Positions 22,951 to 35,335 are shown, counted from the stretch's first letter. The stretch is 64,000 nucleotides of DNA from Owenia fusiformis (GCA_903813345.2 CAIIXF020000012.1:36376528-36440527); one strand, 5' to 3'. The notes: generated by a model not told the origin, from the sequence alone. Translations and numbers: made by a program.

Positions 22951-24343
22951 CGTATTCGTTCCATTAGGCAATTAAGTTAGAAAATTAACGAATTTAACGT
23001 ATTTTTACGAAAAATAGCGATAGTTTTATTATATCATGCAATTCTCAACTTTTAAAGGGCTTTTATCGTTTAATAATGTAGATATTTCGAAAGCTATCTT
23101 ATTTTCAATAATACCTAATAGGAGACTGCAGATCGACATTAGCAGGAGGTGGTGTACTTTTGCCAGACAATCGAATTTAAAGATAATCATTATTTTGTTG
23201 AATCTAAAATAAGAGATACATGTAAGTCTAACTTGCTCCAACAACTAAAAGCATTCATTAGGTTCATTATTACGACGTCACAATTATTACTAAAATACAT
23301 TAACGTCGTGTTAAAAGACGATTCTGTTCTAATTCTGTTCAACTTAATCTGTGAAATAAAATATTTCAGTGAACTGAAAAATGAAATATGCAAAATATAT
23401 GCTCTGAAATTGCTCAGAATGCATCAAATGATGTTTGATTTTCGAAATTTTCTGGAACCAGAGACCCCACTATTTTGCGCTCGTTCGCTGGCTAACTCGA
23501 CGCGGTTCACTTCACTCATAGCCATTATCAAGCACCCCTCCCCCAACATAAAATCCTTTACGATAAGCTGTGATGCAAAAGGACTTCTCCTAGGGGAACA
23601 AATTAATACTAACAGTAACTATAAAGCTTCCTTGAGGAGACAAAATTAGAAATGTTTTTCGTTTAAGAGATAAAATCATACAAGACATACACTTACATAA
23701 GGTGACGTTTTACTAAGGGCAAATAAAAAGATACTAAAGTGTTCGTAGGTTACAAATATTTACTAGCTTTAGAAATCATATCTCCAGGGGGAGTAACTAG
23801 AAATGTTTACCCTGAAGGGTACATACAGTATTAAAACCTCGTACCAGAAAGGTTTCTCTCAAGAAACACAGTATGGCTAGATACTTCCTTGGTCACATTT
23901 GCACATCAAATCACAACTTGAAGGCATTTATAGGGGGAAGAGTTGCCAATATTAGAGATTTAAAATGTATACAGGGAATGGCCTTTCAGAGGGAGACAAG
24001 TGAAGCTAGATATCTGCTCAGGGAGATAAACTGATAGACTAATTACTAGACTAATAGTAGATTGATTCCTCCTTATAGTCTATAAAGGAGTACTACTGTA
24101 CTTATAAGTGACTACACCATAAGATTTTTTTAAAGTTCACAAAAACACAAACTGAAATAAATTAGATGATTGGGTAAAATGCATATTTTTATTTGTTCAA
24201 GTTTCACATTTCATTACAAATAACAATTCAATATTTGTACCAATTTCAAAACATTTAGTATTTTTATACAGTATAGCTAAAAGATATTCACTGAGATGTT
24301 AACCAAATATTGGCAAGATTAGAAAATCTAAATCCCTAATCTA
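22951..24343. other. Intergenic; one unexplained 166-codon open frame
   Basis: The frame 23149-23649 (plus) begins with GTG, has no recognised domain and is AT-rich and leucine/isoleucine-rich like chance frames nearby. 23460-23560 has more even base composition (CGCTCGTTCGCTGGCTAACT) and may be repeat-derived. No gene is called. Confidence 0.35.
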
Positions 24344-24864
24344 CAGGGTGGGCCAAAGAAAATTGGAACATCTTTTCCATTCATTGTAAATTTATTGTTA
24401 GTCATGTATTATCTTCAATACATGTACTTGTAGGAAATTGAAAACAATTTATTGTCAACACCTTGTGGAAATATGAATATACAAGCTTAAAACATTTAAT
24501 CATTCAATGCAAGGGTTTCCTGAACATGTCCTCCACCCACCTGAACAATCAGCCTGAGCAGTTTTTGACATACATGGCTTAAATGATAGGTTTTGGTACA
24601 TTTTGTGCCAGTTTTGAAAAAACTGAGGTCAGTTAAGCTAAATAACCAAAGGAGGGCATGTCTAGCTACTCCTAAAGATAACTACATATGTTTAATTGAT
24701 GGACATTGTGTTGAGACTACATGTATTTCCAGCAGTGACATCTCAAGCAGAGAAAATTGGAAACTTTCCATGACCATTAACTGATTTTTTTGTGTAATAT
24801 TAAAGAAAATATTAAAGAAAATTGAGTAAATAGAAAAATGGTCCAATTTTATTGGCCCACCCTG
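24344..24864. mobile_element. Mariner/Tc1-type MITE
   Basis: CAGGGTGGGCCAAAGAAAAT on the left and the inverse ATTGGCCCACCCTG on the right, both flanked by TA. 521 bp, with no transposase domain in the 63-69-aa frames. Confidence 0.8.
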
Positions 24865-25039
24865 TAGAGTGATGAAATTATTAGAATACACTTTAATCTG
24901 GTCTTATACATGTATTGTTCTGATTGGATAGGAGGCTCAGTAAATACATTAACCTCTTGAATACCCAGACTGACGGATATATCCGTCACAAATGAAACAA
25001 GGCATTAACATGACAAAATGTCACCACCTAAAACAATTT

Positions 25040-25700
25040 GGTCAATCTAAAGCAAGTTGAAAAAATACCTCTTTGACTTTTTTTGACATTGAGAAGGTCA
25101 TTGAAGGTCAAATGTCAAATGTAAAGTCAGATTTGAACTTCTGAGAACATGTAGATGATTTTGAAAAAAAATTATGTAAATTTGAAGCAAGTTGAAAAAA
25201 GACCTTTTTGACCTTGAAAAGGTCATTGAAGGTCAAATGTCAAATCTAAAGTCAGATTTGAACTTCTGAGAACATGTAGATGATTTTGAAAAAAAATTAA
25301 GTAAATTTGAAGCAAGTTGAAAAAAGACCTTTTTGACCTTGAAGGTCAAAGGTCAAATCAAAGTCAGATTTGAACTTCTGAGAACTTGTAAAGTCAAATT
25401 TGAACTTCTGAAAAGATGTAGATGATTTTGAAAAAAAAATTTGGTCAATTTGAAGCAAGTTGAAAACAGACCTTTTTGACCTTTTTTGACCTTGAGAAGG
25501 TCATTAAAGGTGAAATGTCAAATCTAAAGTCAGATTTGAATTTCTGAGAACATGTAGATGATTTTGAAAAAAGAAATTAGTCAATTTGAAGCAAGTTGAA
25601 AAAAGACCTTTTTGACCTTTTTTGACTTTGGGAAGGTCATTGAAGGTCAAATGTCAAATCTAAAGTCAAATCTTAAGTCAGATTTGAACTTCTGAGAACA
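25040..25700. repeat. 125-140 bp tandem array inside the piggyBac-like element
   Basis: About five units of GAAGCAAGTTGAAAAAAGAC, CTTTTTGACCTT, AAGGTCATTGAAGGTCAAAT and AGTCAGATTTGAACTTCTGA. Unit lengths vary through internal deletions. Confidence 0.85.
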
Positions 25701-25707
25701 TGTAGAT

Positions 25708-26294
25708 TAGTGGTGTCAATTAACCGCTTGAGCATTAACCGGTTAACCGGGGGTTTTTACCGGTTAAAGTCGGTTAACCGGCGGGAAATTTGAACTGATA
25801 ATTTCAAATGAAATCTTCATCTTCGATCTTGAAAGTTGAAACAAATTGGAAAAATGATATATCGGCGTTTATTTTTTACGTTCGTCAAGCTTTACTCTAT
25901 TCTATGTAAGTAAGCGCAGGAAAGCAATGTGGCAGGGATTAAAGTTGCTGATTGGATGTTTGTAAGGAATTATCGGACCTATCACATGTATGAGTAGCTC
26001 ACATGAAACTGACGCTTGAAAAACAAACAGATTAAAATGCAGGAAAAAGCGCGGGAAAGCAATATGGCAGGGATTAAAGTTGTTGATTGGATGTTTGTAA
26101 GGAGTTATAGGACTTATGACAAGTATGAGTAGCTTACGTGAAACTGACACTATAAAACCAAACGGATTAGCATGCAAAATAAGCGCGGGAAATCACAGAA
26201 TTATACACGGTCAACTAACCGCCCATAAAAACACAGACCGGTCAAGGCATTATCGGCGGTTAACCGGTTAACCGGTTAATACTTGACACCTCTA
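25708..26294. mobile_element. hAT-like MITE with perfect 8-bp target duplication
   Basis: Ends TAGTGGTGTCAATTAACCG and the inverse of TAGAGGTGTCAAG. ATGTAGAT flanks both sides (25700-25707, 26295-26302). The target is the tandem-repeat unit itself, so insertion post-dates the array. Subterminal GGTTAACCGG palindromes occur at both ends. The interior holds a ~131-bp direct duplication (AAAGCAAT.TGGCAGGGATT). Confidence 0.9.
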
Positions 26295-26743
26295 ATGTAG
26301 ATGATTTAGAAAAAAATTGAAGTCAATCTAAACAGTATTTGTTATGTTATAGGAAGTTGTAAGAAATTGTTACAGACGCCGGACGCCAACCGCCGGACGC
26401 CAACCGCCGGACACCAACCACCAACCGCCGGACGCCGTCGCAAAAAAACGGAGACCATAACAATATGTCACCACTTTTGGTGGTGACATAATAAGACTGG
26501 TGCCCAGAGGGACGAGAAAATCCCTCACAAAATTTTTCACAAAAATTGCTCTCATTTGAACAATTTTCATCCAATTTACACAAATTTTTTTTTAAAACGT
26601 GTAGAAATGATCTCTGCCGTCCAATTTTACTAAGCTGAGCATCTAAAGTTGTATAGGTATGTAATAAAATGTCAAAAGGTGGCAAAAAATGAAAAATTCT
26701 CTGGTTTCATGCCAATTTTAGAGCCTGGGATTCAAGAGGTTAA

Positions 26744-27251
26744 TTGTGTTGAATATTCTGTATTGCCATACATGTAGCTCTGGTGAAAATAGTATGGCGT
26801 CTCCTTTTGGAAATATTCTTTTTTAAAAAGCATATTTTTTGAAATCCACCAAATATTTTCCTTAATATAAAATATGTAAGCTTTACTCAAAATATCTAAA
26901 TTGAACAAGGTGCAAACTGTATAAGAGAACAATCGATTTTTCAAGAAAGGTCTGAACAGAATTTATCAGAATTACAGTTCCATGAAAAAAATAAATCAGA
27001 TGATTTGCTTTCATAAGATATTGTGATATGGTTCATTCCATTGATAGTGAACATTGGTGTACTGGTGAAGTTCCAGCAATTCGATTTGTCCATAAAATAA
27101 AAATTGATTAATAAAAATGTATTTTTAAATTTTGCAGTGAATAACAGTCATGGTATACCATCATACAGGGCAATACAAATATCTAAAAACACTTAATGAA
27201 CCATTACTTTACATTATATCTGAATCTAATTCACAGAACACTACACAAAAG
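26744..27251. other. Probable 3' flank of the unidentified minus-strand gene
   Basis: AT-rich and without a supported ORF. It lies downstream of the stop codon at 27252-27254 on the minus strand. Confidence 0.35.
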
Positions 27252-27421
27252 TTAAAGGAAAGGATTTGAATAAGACTTGAGAAAGTACATATATTTGTGA
27301 GCTTGGCCAAAGTGCCCCATCCTCTCCGAGCTCCATGTAGCCCTGATGCTATCCCAAATTGCGCACCGTTCATTTACTTTGAATTGAAAGCCCTCAATGA
27401 CACATGCCCCAAAACTCCAGG
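27252..27421 (-). CDS. Last exon of an unidentified gene
   Basis: On the minus strand TTTTTTTACTAG (acceptor) is followed by a 170-bp open stretch ending in TAA. It reads WSFGACVIEGFQFKVNERCA, then IWDSIRATWSSERMGHFGQA, then HKYMYFLKSYSNPFL. Balanced composition, Trp/Met/Cys content and an acceptor in the right place argue that it is coding, unlike the AT-rich frames around it. It needs a donor of phase 2-base completion (two leading bases CC). I do not recognise the family. It may belong to the same gene as the exon at 35207-35335. Confidence 0.6.
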
Positions 27422-27428
27422 CTAGTAA

Positions 27429-28600
27429 AAAAAAGCTGTACAGAAATAATTAAACATGATGTTAGATGCATAGAACACCAGCAGAAAATAAAGTTATTGA
27501 AATTCCAATAAACAAACATTGAAAGGATCAAAGTAAAATAATTGATTTGAATGTCAATTAATGACACTCCAATTGCTAAGATTCCTGAGCTAGAATATTT
27601 GGAATGTATAGTACAGGTATCCCCAAATTATAGGAGTCTCATTAAAAGACTTTATATCCATTTTAAGACACTTTCATTACTTGAACTTCACATATTTGGT
27701 AAATTACAGTATTCCTTAAGAATGTGTCCATTGCTTAATAATCATTACAATTATTACATTTGTCACTAGCATTAGCCTCCTAGTGCGAGGCAGTGTAACC
27801 TCTTTTTCTTTGCATTTTAAAGGTTTCTGTAGCATTCAGTTTTAAATTTGCCATATATCCATCATTCAGCAGGAGCTATACTTGATTGTTTTGCAAGTAT
27901 TCTATTTCTGTTGGCTTATGTAATACAAAACAATGTTTTTTTTTCACTTGGCCCCACACCAGACTGGATTTATTGGCCATATATCCAATACAGTATATTT
28001 GATGAATCAGCACTATGCTTGATTGTTCACCTGGTTCTACAGGTAGTTGTATAATAATTAGTTTTCTTTGAGCTAGATCTGTTGATTCATATGTTTGTAG
28101 GTTCATATGGTCCCATATTTCCTGGTTCAACTCTTTGCTGACTTGTATATTCTTTTGTTAATATGGCTCTGTACCTTATTAACTTTGCTGAAAATAAAAA
28201 GTTTCATATTAATGTTTGCAGATGAGATAAGTCAGATTTAACACTCTAGTAGCTGAGCCCATTTTCTTGCAAAATGTTTAGTTGGAATTTGAGTTGATAA
28301 ATGTTCGGTAGACATGTTCAAGTGTATCATGACAAGGAAGAATCAAGAAGAAGTCACTTCTATTTCATTTCTATTTTTAAAGTAGCCCCACATATGTAAT
28401 TAACCTCTTTTTAAATAGCTTTTCATTGTCAAAAACTTTTTCACCTCAATTTGAAAATAATCTATTTAATTTTTCATAACAATAGAATAAATCTTGAACA
28501 CAAAATATATATGCAATGATGGTAAGAAATTTTTTTATGAATTTGTGATATAAAACGGATGCTTTATTTGTTATTTTAAAGTAAGTGCCCCCTAACCCTT
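27429..28600. other. Intronic or intergenic, no exon confirmed
   Basis: A minus-strand frame at 27876-28130 (QEIWDHMNLQTYESTDLAQR) looks somewhat protein-like, with TQ-rich polar text, but has no ATG start, splice context or known domain. The rest is AT-rich. Confidence 0.35.
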
Positions 28601-28609
28601 CATGGTTAA

Positions 28610-30665
28610 CTATCTGTGAGGTTAACCTACCATCAGGACCTATATGATTGACTCTCAGGGAGAGAAACTACCCTTGGGACACTATCAGTGAGGTTGACCT
28701 ACCCTCAGGACCTATATGATTGACTCTCAAGGAGAGGAACTACCCTCAGGACCTTCATGGTTAACTATCAGTGAGGTTGACCTACCCTCAGGACCTATAT
28801 GATTGACTCTCAGGGAGAGAAACTACCCTTGAGACACTATCAGTGAGGTTGACCTACCCTCAGGACCTATATGATTGACTCTCAAGGAGAGGAACTACCC
28901 TCAGGACCTTTATGGTTACTGTCAGTGAGGTTGACCTACCCCCAGGACCTATATGATTGACTCTTGGTGAGAGGAACTACCCTTGGGACCTTTATGGTTA
29001 TTGTCAGTGAGGTTGACCTACCCTCGGGACCTATATGATTGACTCTCAAGGAGAGGAACTACCCTCAGGACCTTCATGGTTATTGTCAGTGAGGTTGACC
29101 TACCCTCAGGACATTCATGGTTAACTATCAATGAGGTTGAACTACCCTCAGGACCTATATGATTGACTCTCAAGAAGAGGAATTACCCTCAGGACCTTCA
29201 TGGTTATTGTCAGTGAGGTTGACCTACCCTCAGGACATTCATGGTTAACTATCAATGAGGTTGACCTACCCTCAGGACCTATATGATTGACTCTCAAGAA
29301 GAGGAACTACCCTCAGGACCTTCATTGTTATTGTCAGTGAGGTTGACCTACCCTCAGGGCATTCGTGGTTAACTATCAATGAGGTTGACCTACCCTGAGG
29401 ACCTATATGACTGACTCTCAAGAAGAGGAACTACCCTCAGGACCTTCATGGTTATTGTCAGTGAGGTTGACCTACCCTCAGGACCTTCATGGTTAACTAT
29501 CAGTGAGGTTGACCTACCCTTAAGACCTATATGATTGACTCTCAGGGAGAGAAACTACCCTTGGGACATTATCAGTGAGGTTGACCTACCCTCAGGACCT
29601 ATATGATTGACTCTTGGGGAGAGAAACTACCCTCAGGACCTTCATGGTTAACTATCAGTGAGGTTGACCTACCCTTAAGACCTATATGATTGGCTCTCAG
29701 GGAGAGAAACTACCCTTGGGACATTATCAGTGAGGTTGACCTACCCTCAAGACCTATATGATTGACTCTTGGTGAGAGGAACTACCCTTGGGACCTTTAT
29801 GGTTATTTTCAGTGAGGTTGACCTACCCTCAGGACCTATATGATTGACTCTTGGTGAGAGGAACTACCCTTGGGACCTTTATGGTTATTTTCAGTGAGGT
29901 TGACCTACCCATAGAACCTATATGATTGACTCTCAAGAAGAGGAACTACCCTCAGGATCTTCATGGTTATTGTCAGTGAGGTTGACCTACCCTCAGGACA
30001 TCCATGGTTAACTATTAATGAAGTTGACCTACCCTCAGGACCTATATGATTGACTCTCAAGTAGAGGAACTACCCTCAGGCCCTTTATGGTTACTGTCAG
30101 TGAGGTTGACCTACCCTCAGGACCTATATGATTGACTCTTGGTGAGAGGAACTACCCTTGGGACCTTTATGGTATTGTCAGTGAAGTTGACCTACACTCG
30201 GGATATATAAGACTGACTCTCAAGGAGAGAAACTACCCTCAGGACCTTCATGGTTAACTATCAGTGAGGTTGACCTACCCTCAGGACCTATATGATTGAC
30301 TCTTGGAAGAAGGAACTACCCTTGGGACCTTTATGGTTATTGTCAGTGAGGTAGACCTACCTTCAAGACCTATATGATTGACTCTCAAGTAAAGGAACTA
30401 CCCTCAGGACCTTCATGGTTAACTATCAGTGAGGTTGACGTACCCTTAAGACCTATATGATTGACTCTCAGGGAGAGAAACTACCCTTGGGACATTATCA
30501 GTGAGGTTGACCTACCCTCAGGACCTAAATGATTGACTCTTTGGGAGAGAAACTACTATCTGGACCTTCATGGTTATTGTCAGTGAAGTTGACCTACCCT
30601 CAAGACCTATATGATTGACTCTTGGTGAGAGGAACTACCCTTGGGACCTTTATGGTTATTTTCAG
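28610..30665. repeat. ~82-bp minisatellite, about 2 kb
   Basis: About 25 units of GAGGTTGACCTACCCTCAGG, ACCTATATGATTGACTCTCA, AGGAGAGGAACTACCCTCAG and GACCTTCATGGTTA..ATCAGT. Each unit holds two related halves (both carry CTACCCTCAGGACCT), so an older ~40-bp unit probably doubled. Units differ in TCTCAAGGAG versus TCTTGGTGAG, which alternate in blocks. Confidence 0.93.
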
Positions 30666-30724
30666 ATTTGTTCATTTTTCTACCAGAAATTGCTTGCTCC
30701 CCCCCCCCTCCGTCCCATTTTCAC

Positions 30725-31135
30725 GATCACCGGGTGTGAACAAGTTCCAGTCATTAATAATTCTTTGACTGAAGGAGTTTTTCCTCATGTCAAGTCTAAG
30801 ACATTGTTTATATAGTTTCTTTGGATGACCCCTGGTGGTGGATTAATTCTCAATAAAGAAAGAACTGGATTCAATTCTAACATAGGCTAGTCATTGAAAA
30901 TTTTGTAAACTTCAATCATATCACCTCTCCTTCTTCTGTATTTCAGGGAGAATAAATTGAGTTTCCTAAGTCGTTCTGGATAACTCAAGTCTTTAATTGA
31001 ATTATCATGTTTAGTAGCTTTACATTGGACTCTCTCTATTTTGATACTGTCCAATACATATCTTGGATGCCATATGATATTTCCATATTCTATTAATGGT
31101 CTTATAAGTGTTTATAGCACTAAAATAATCATGGA
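30725..31135 (-). pseudogene. LINE reverse-transcriptase C-terminal remnant
   Basis: Minus-strand translation gives TLIRPLIEYGNIIWHPRY, then IKIERVQCKATK, DLSYPERLRKLNLFSLKYRR and RRGDMIEVYKIFND, and further on RGHPKKLYKQCLRLDMRKNS with FSQRIINDWN. These are the C-terminal motifs of CR1/Jockey/L2-type reverse transcriptases. Stops and frameshifts interrupt it, and only this tail is present. It sits between two parts of the related minisatellite (28610-30665 and 31640-32350). Confidence 0.85.
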
Positions 31136-31639
31136 ACCTATTTTATGCATTGTAGTTCGTTATGAAGTGAGATACATTGATTACTGCTTTAAACACGTTT
31201 TGCAGAGAAACTTAGTTGAAATTTTGCCATAACCCATACAGAATATTCCATTATTTCCTCTTCTGGTGTCTGTAATTGCATTATATGCCATTTAAAATGT
31301 CAGTTAAGTTAAGTTATAGAAGAACAACATTATTATTGCCCATTTCATGATAACTTTAGCCTTAAATTAAAGGCATTGTCTCCAAATGACTTGAAAATGA
31401 GTAAATATTCAACTATTTGATGCAGACTTTACTACATTGTTTAGACTACATTACTGATACCTGTCATAATGGTAAAAGACACCCAATAATATTGTTACAG
31501 TTACAGGTTCAACAAATTGTTTTGATAACTTGATATAAAGAAATCTGTCTCAATTAATAAGTCAAGTTATAAAAATGGCCTGGTAGCACTTGACTGAGGA
31601 TTATTTACAGAAGAAATGGTACTCTTCAATGAGATACTC

Positions 31640-32350
31640 AAAATATCTTATTCACTATCAGTGAGGTTACCTACCTACAAGACCTACCTAATTCACTATC
31701 AGTGATGTCCCTGAGATGACCTATAGGCAGACCTACCTTAGAATGTTTTAGTGAGGTGACCTATTCCAAAAACCTACATAATTCACTATCAGTGAGGTGA
31801 GCTTCCCAGAATATCTACCTGAGATAAAATATGTGTACCTCCAAGACCTAACTTATTCCCTATCAGTGAGGTGAGCTATCCAAAGAAATCTACATTGATC
31901 ACCAATAGTGAGGTGGGCTATTAAGAAGACCCACCATTTTTACTTTCAATGTGGTAAGCTATCTATAAAACATACCATATTCATTATCAGTGAGATGAGT
32001 TACATTTACAAAATATACATCACCATATCAGTGAGCTGAGTTACCAAGAAAACCTACCTTAATCACCATCAGTGAGGTGAGTTACCAAGAAGGCTAACAT
32101 TTTTCCCTATCAATTAGGTAAACTACCAACAAGATCTACCTTAGTCACTTTCAGTGAGGTGAGCTTCCAAAAAGGCCAATATTATTCACTACCAATGGGG
32201 TTAGCTACAAGAACCTACAAGAGCTTTCTTATTTACTATCAGTAAGGAGAGTTACCTACCAGTCCTATCATAGTCATTATCAGTGAGGGTAGCTACCTAA
32301 AAGACCTACCTTAATCACTATCTTTGAGGTGAACTACCTCCAAGACCAGT
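31640..32350. repeat. Degenerate CAGTGAGGTGAGCTACC minisatellite
   Basis: Around 14 diverged units (~45-60 bp) with TCACTATCAGTGAGGTGAG, CTACC and AAGACCTACCTTA. It shares CAGTGAGGT and AGACCTA text with the 82-bp array and is probably an older part of it. It ends against the exon-like copy at about 32362-32425. Confidence 0.8.
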
Positions 32351-32361
32351 AGCTCATATCT

Positions 32362-32425
32362 GTGGAGGTATGTGTTAGGGTCATCAATAACTTTGCTTGA
32401 GAATCCAGGTCTACCTGCAAAGAAA
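32362..32425 (-). pseudogene. Decayed copy of the exon at 35207-35335
   Basis: Minus strand: TTTCTTTGCAG, then GTAGACCTGGATTCTCA, then GCAAAGTTATTGATGACCCT, AACACATACCTCCACAG. This matches the first ~60 bp of the exon at 35335 downwards but lacks two bases, which shifts the frame. Its far end runs into the minisatellite. Confidence 0.6.
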
Positions 32426-34190
32426 AGTGCACCTAATATTCTAGTCTACAGAATACATTATTCCCTTTCAGTATTATGCAACATTATGTGGGTGACATTA
32501 TTTGTTTGCTACCATTTGTTTCACCCTGGACAATTTCATTTACTGTTTTCATTTAGGTGACTATGTTTGTCCTAATTTCAAATTATGATGTAAATTGTAA
32601 CAGAAATATTATATTGCACTCACTGGCTATAAAACACTACATCAATCCAAATTGTTTATTTATGAAGTATATCTTTTTCAAAAATCTGATATCTTATAAT
32701 GCAAATATGGCCCCATAATGGAGGTATTGTCATTAATTAACATACAAATTACCTCATTTCAAAGGGCAACAAAGTGTCATTAGTATCACCATGGGCATGT
32801 GAACATTAAATGCTCATATGGGCAATTTTTATGGAAACTGAGTAATTTGTTTTAAATTTAGCTTTTTTAGGAAGACTTGGAGCATGATTTTTTTTACCAA
32901 GAAATATTAATTATTTTGCATTATTTTTAACTTATTAAACCACCCCCTGCATTGGCTAAATCAATAATTCTTTTTGCAGGAATTACGTTCAAAACCAGTT
33001 CGGATCAAATACAAGGTTATTGAAAATGACACACACAAATGTCCTATACTCCGAAAGATCATTTTTCTATATTTTAACTTTTACATTGTTTAAAACAATA
33101 TTTTTTAAAATATCAAGGATAGCCTTCATACTGATGAAAATATATGTTATTTCAAAGGACCAGGTTTAGTATGGAAAATGATTTTAGATGGTCACATCTT
33201 TCATTTTGAGTACTTTCCAGGAGTAATTTTAAATATGACATTTTCCTATTAACACAATATGTTATCTTTCAAGTAAATTCTCAAGGATAATAAAAAATAT
33301 TAATCAAACCATTCCAAAAATTATGAATAGGGACCCCATGTCAACATTTCTTCACAAGATGTTGAACCTATCTACTCCAAAGAGTATCTTCTTTTCAAAT
33401 GTTTATTGCAAGAAAAGATTATCAATCGAACAAGGGGTCTAAAACTTCTACAGAAATAAAATGGATTGAAAGGCTAGTTTTGGAGATATCAATTTTCAAT
33501 GACCAAAATTATGCTGAAAACAATGGATAGCATGAGTTTTCCCTATAGAAAATAAGATTGGATTTGAGGTTTTCACTTTATCACATTTCAATCCCCATCC
33601 CCTTTTCAGAAGTTGTAAATACAGTTGTAAAGAAACTTCTGAACATAGATTTTTTACTTGTCCAAGGCTCAATGAGGGAAAGTGAACGTTTATGATTGTA
33701 CATGTATTAAGAATAGACTACCACTTTATAATTATTTCAAGACATGTATTCCTGATAATGGTTTAAAATGGGTGCTGGGGGATGTGGCCTATGCCATCTT
33801 GGGTCAAGAATTAGGTAATATTTTCGATTCACTATATTATATTCAAATCATTCTATTAATGTCACATTGTGATATATCAATATAAACCGTATTCCAAAAA
33901 ATTACTTTGAGACACTTTGAATCCAAAATAACTTCACCAATAGTTTATCAAAACCGTTTGATATGTGTTGTTAAGACATATAAATCATTTACATGTATAT
34001 ATACAGGTCATTTTTTGATTCTAGTGAAACTAATGAATCTGATCAATTTCACAGTAGAGTAAAAATTTATATAAAGTATCATAGGGAATAACAAGCTATG
34101 CACTTATTCAGGTCTTTCTGCTAATAGTCAAGTTTCATAGGAGCTTTCTGTATAAATCGTTATTTAAATGGTTTATCAATGTCATTACTA
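32426..34190. other. AT-rich stretch without a supported gene
   Basis: No exon-like segment was identified. A frame near 33615-33880 (plus; EHRFFTCPRLNEGK, then a broken continuation) faintly resembles the zinc-finger tail of LINE polyproteins but is too short to call. Confidence 0.4.
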
Positions 34191-35158
34191 TAGGGCGTAT
34201 CAAAAAAAACGCAACAAGTTGTTATCTCGTAAAATCACAAAACTAGTAATGACTACATCAATTTCATTTAATGTACCATAAAGCCATGTCTCTCCTCTTT
34301 GCAATGATATGTCATTCATTCACATGTGGTAATGGTTGGGTGAGAAATCCTTCCATTTGCACAGTGGGTCAAAATCTGCTCTGCGCCAAGTTTTAGATAT
34401 TGAAAAAATCAGTGCAAGGGCTAAGTGCCAATGGAAGTTCCCCTGACTTTAATTGTTGTGACTTTTTCTTTTGGAGCTATCTCAGGAGCATCTGTGCTCA
34501 TAATTCCTCCACCAGATATTGCAAAACCTCGAGAGAGATTTGCCCATGGGCTGCTTTTCTTTGCTTTAACCCACAGATGATTCAGGGCTGAACCATGCAT
34601 GACGTGGACAGATGAGCGCATCTTTATGTGCAAGGAAGTGGTGGCAATTTGGAGGGGTATAGGATGTATTTTTGCAAGAGTATGAGTATGAACACTTTAC
34701 TGTCTATGCCATACCTGTCACACCTTCTTCCAATAGCCTCTATGCCCCTTGTACTGACTTTTGCAATGTTTTAAACTTGGGTCCGAGCTGAATTTTGCCC
34801 CACTTTGCAAAATTATGATTATTCGGCCAGAGATGACTCCCTGTGAATGAATGATATTCCATTGCAAAGAGGAGCAATTTGACTTTTTGGTACATTGAAT
34901 TAAAAGGATGCAGTCAGTTTATGTTTTTGTTCAATATTGCATCGGGCAATGTTTATAACTTGGCCCGAAGCTAATTTTGGCCCACTTTGCAAATGGAATG
35001 ATTACTCGCCCAACCATGACCAAATATCAATGAATGATATATCATTGTCAAGAGGAGATACATAGCTTTATGGTGCATTGAATGAAATCAATGCTGTTAT
35101 CACTGGTTTTGTGCTTTTCCAAGATAACAATCTGTTGCGTTTTTTTTGATACGCACTG
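34191..35158. mobile_element. Tc1/mariner-type element with ~200-bp inverted ends
   Basis: GGGCGTATCAAAAAAAACGC on the left and its inverse on the right (GCGTTTTTTTTGATACGC), with TA at both outer edges. Inverted homology continues through TGTTATCT, CACAAAAC.AGT and CATAAAGC.ATGT. A plus-strand TWTDERIFM near 34602 resembles the first catalytic-D region of this superfamily, but no full transposase remains. Confidence 0.75.
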
Positions 35159-35206
35159 TATGTTTGTCATATATAAAAATTGCCCCCAGTAGTGAGGTTA
35201 ACTCAC

Positions 35207-35335
35207 TTCAGTACACACTTGAAGGATCATGTGTATTGTAAGACCTGAAGAGAGATCACCAGAAATATCAGGACCATTTCTCTGGAGGAATGTGTTAGGG
35301 TCTTCAAGAACTTTGCCTGTAGAATCCAGGTGTGC
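35207..35335 (-). CDS. Internal exon of an unidentified gene
   Basis: Acceptor CCTTTGCAG, then 43 open codons: AHLDSTGKVLEDPNTFLQRN, GPDISGDLSSGLTIHMILQV and CTE, ending GAA|GTGAGT (phase 0 at both ends). The clean splice signals, balanced composition and a second decayed copy at 32.4 kb support it. A shorter version ending TCTTCAG|GTCTTA is also possible. Function not recognised. Confidence 0.55.

Larger units (their letters stand above)
24949..26743. mobile_element. piggyBac-like non-autonomous element (TTAA ends)
   Basis: TTAACCTCTTGAATACCCAG on the left and CTGGGATTCAAGAGGTTAA on the right give inverted ends abutting TTAA, the piggyBac-type target. The interior holds a 125-140-bp tandem array (25040-25700), a nested hAT-like element (25708-26294) and a GCCGGACGCCAACC array (26376-26430). 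No transposase is visible. Confidence 0.7.

Noticed and set aside
23149-23649. 166-codon open frame
   Set aside because: GTG start, no recognised domain, composition like surrounding AT-rich DNA, and no splice or repeat evidence for a gene.
33615-33880. Possible LINE zinc-finger tail (FFTCPRLNEGK)
   Set aside because: Only a dozen residues resemble the motif, and the continuation is in another frame.
34400-34633. Overlapping ORFs on both strands taken as a transposase
   Set aside because: Only a TWTDER-like fragment is suggestive; no continuous DDE domain can be read, so the element is called non-autonomous.
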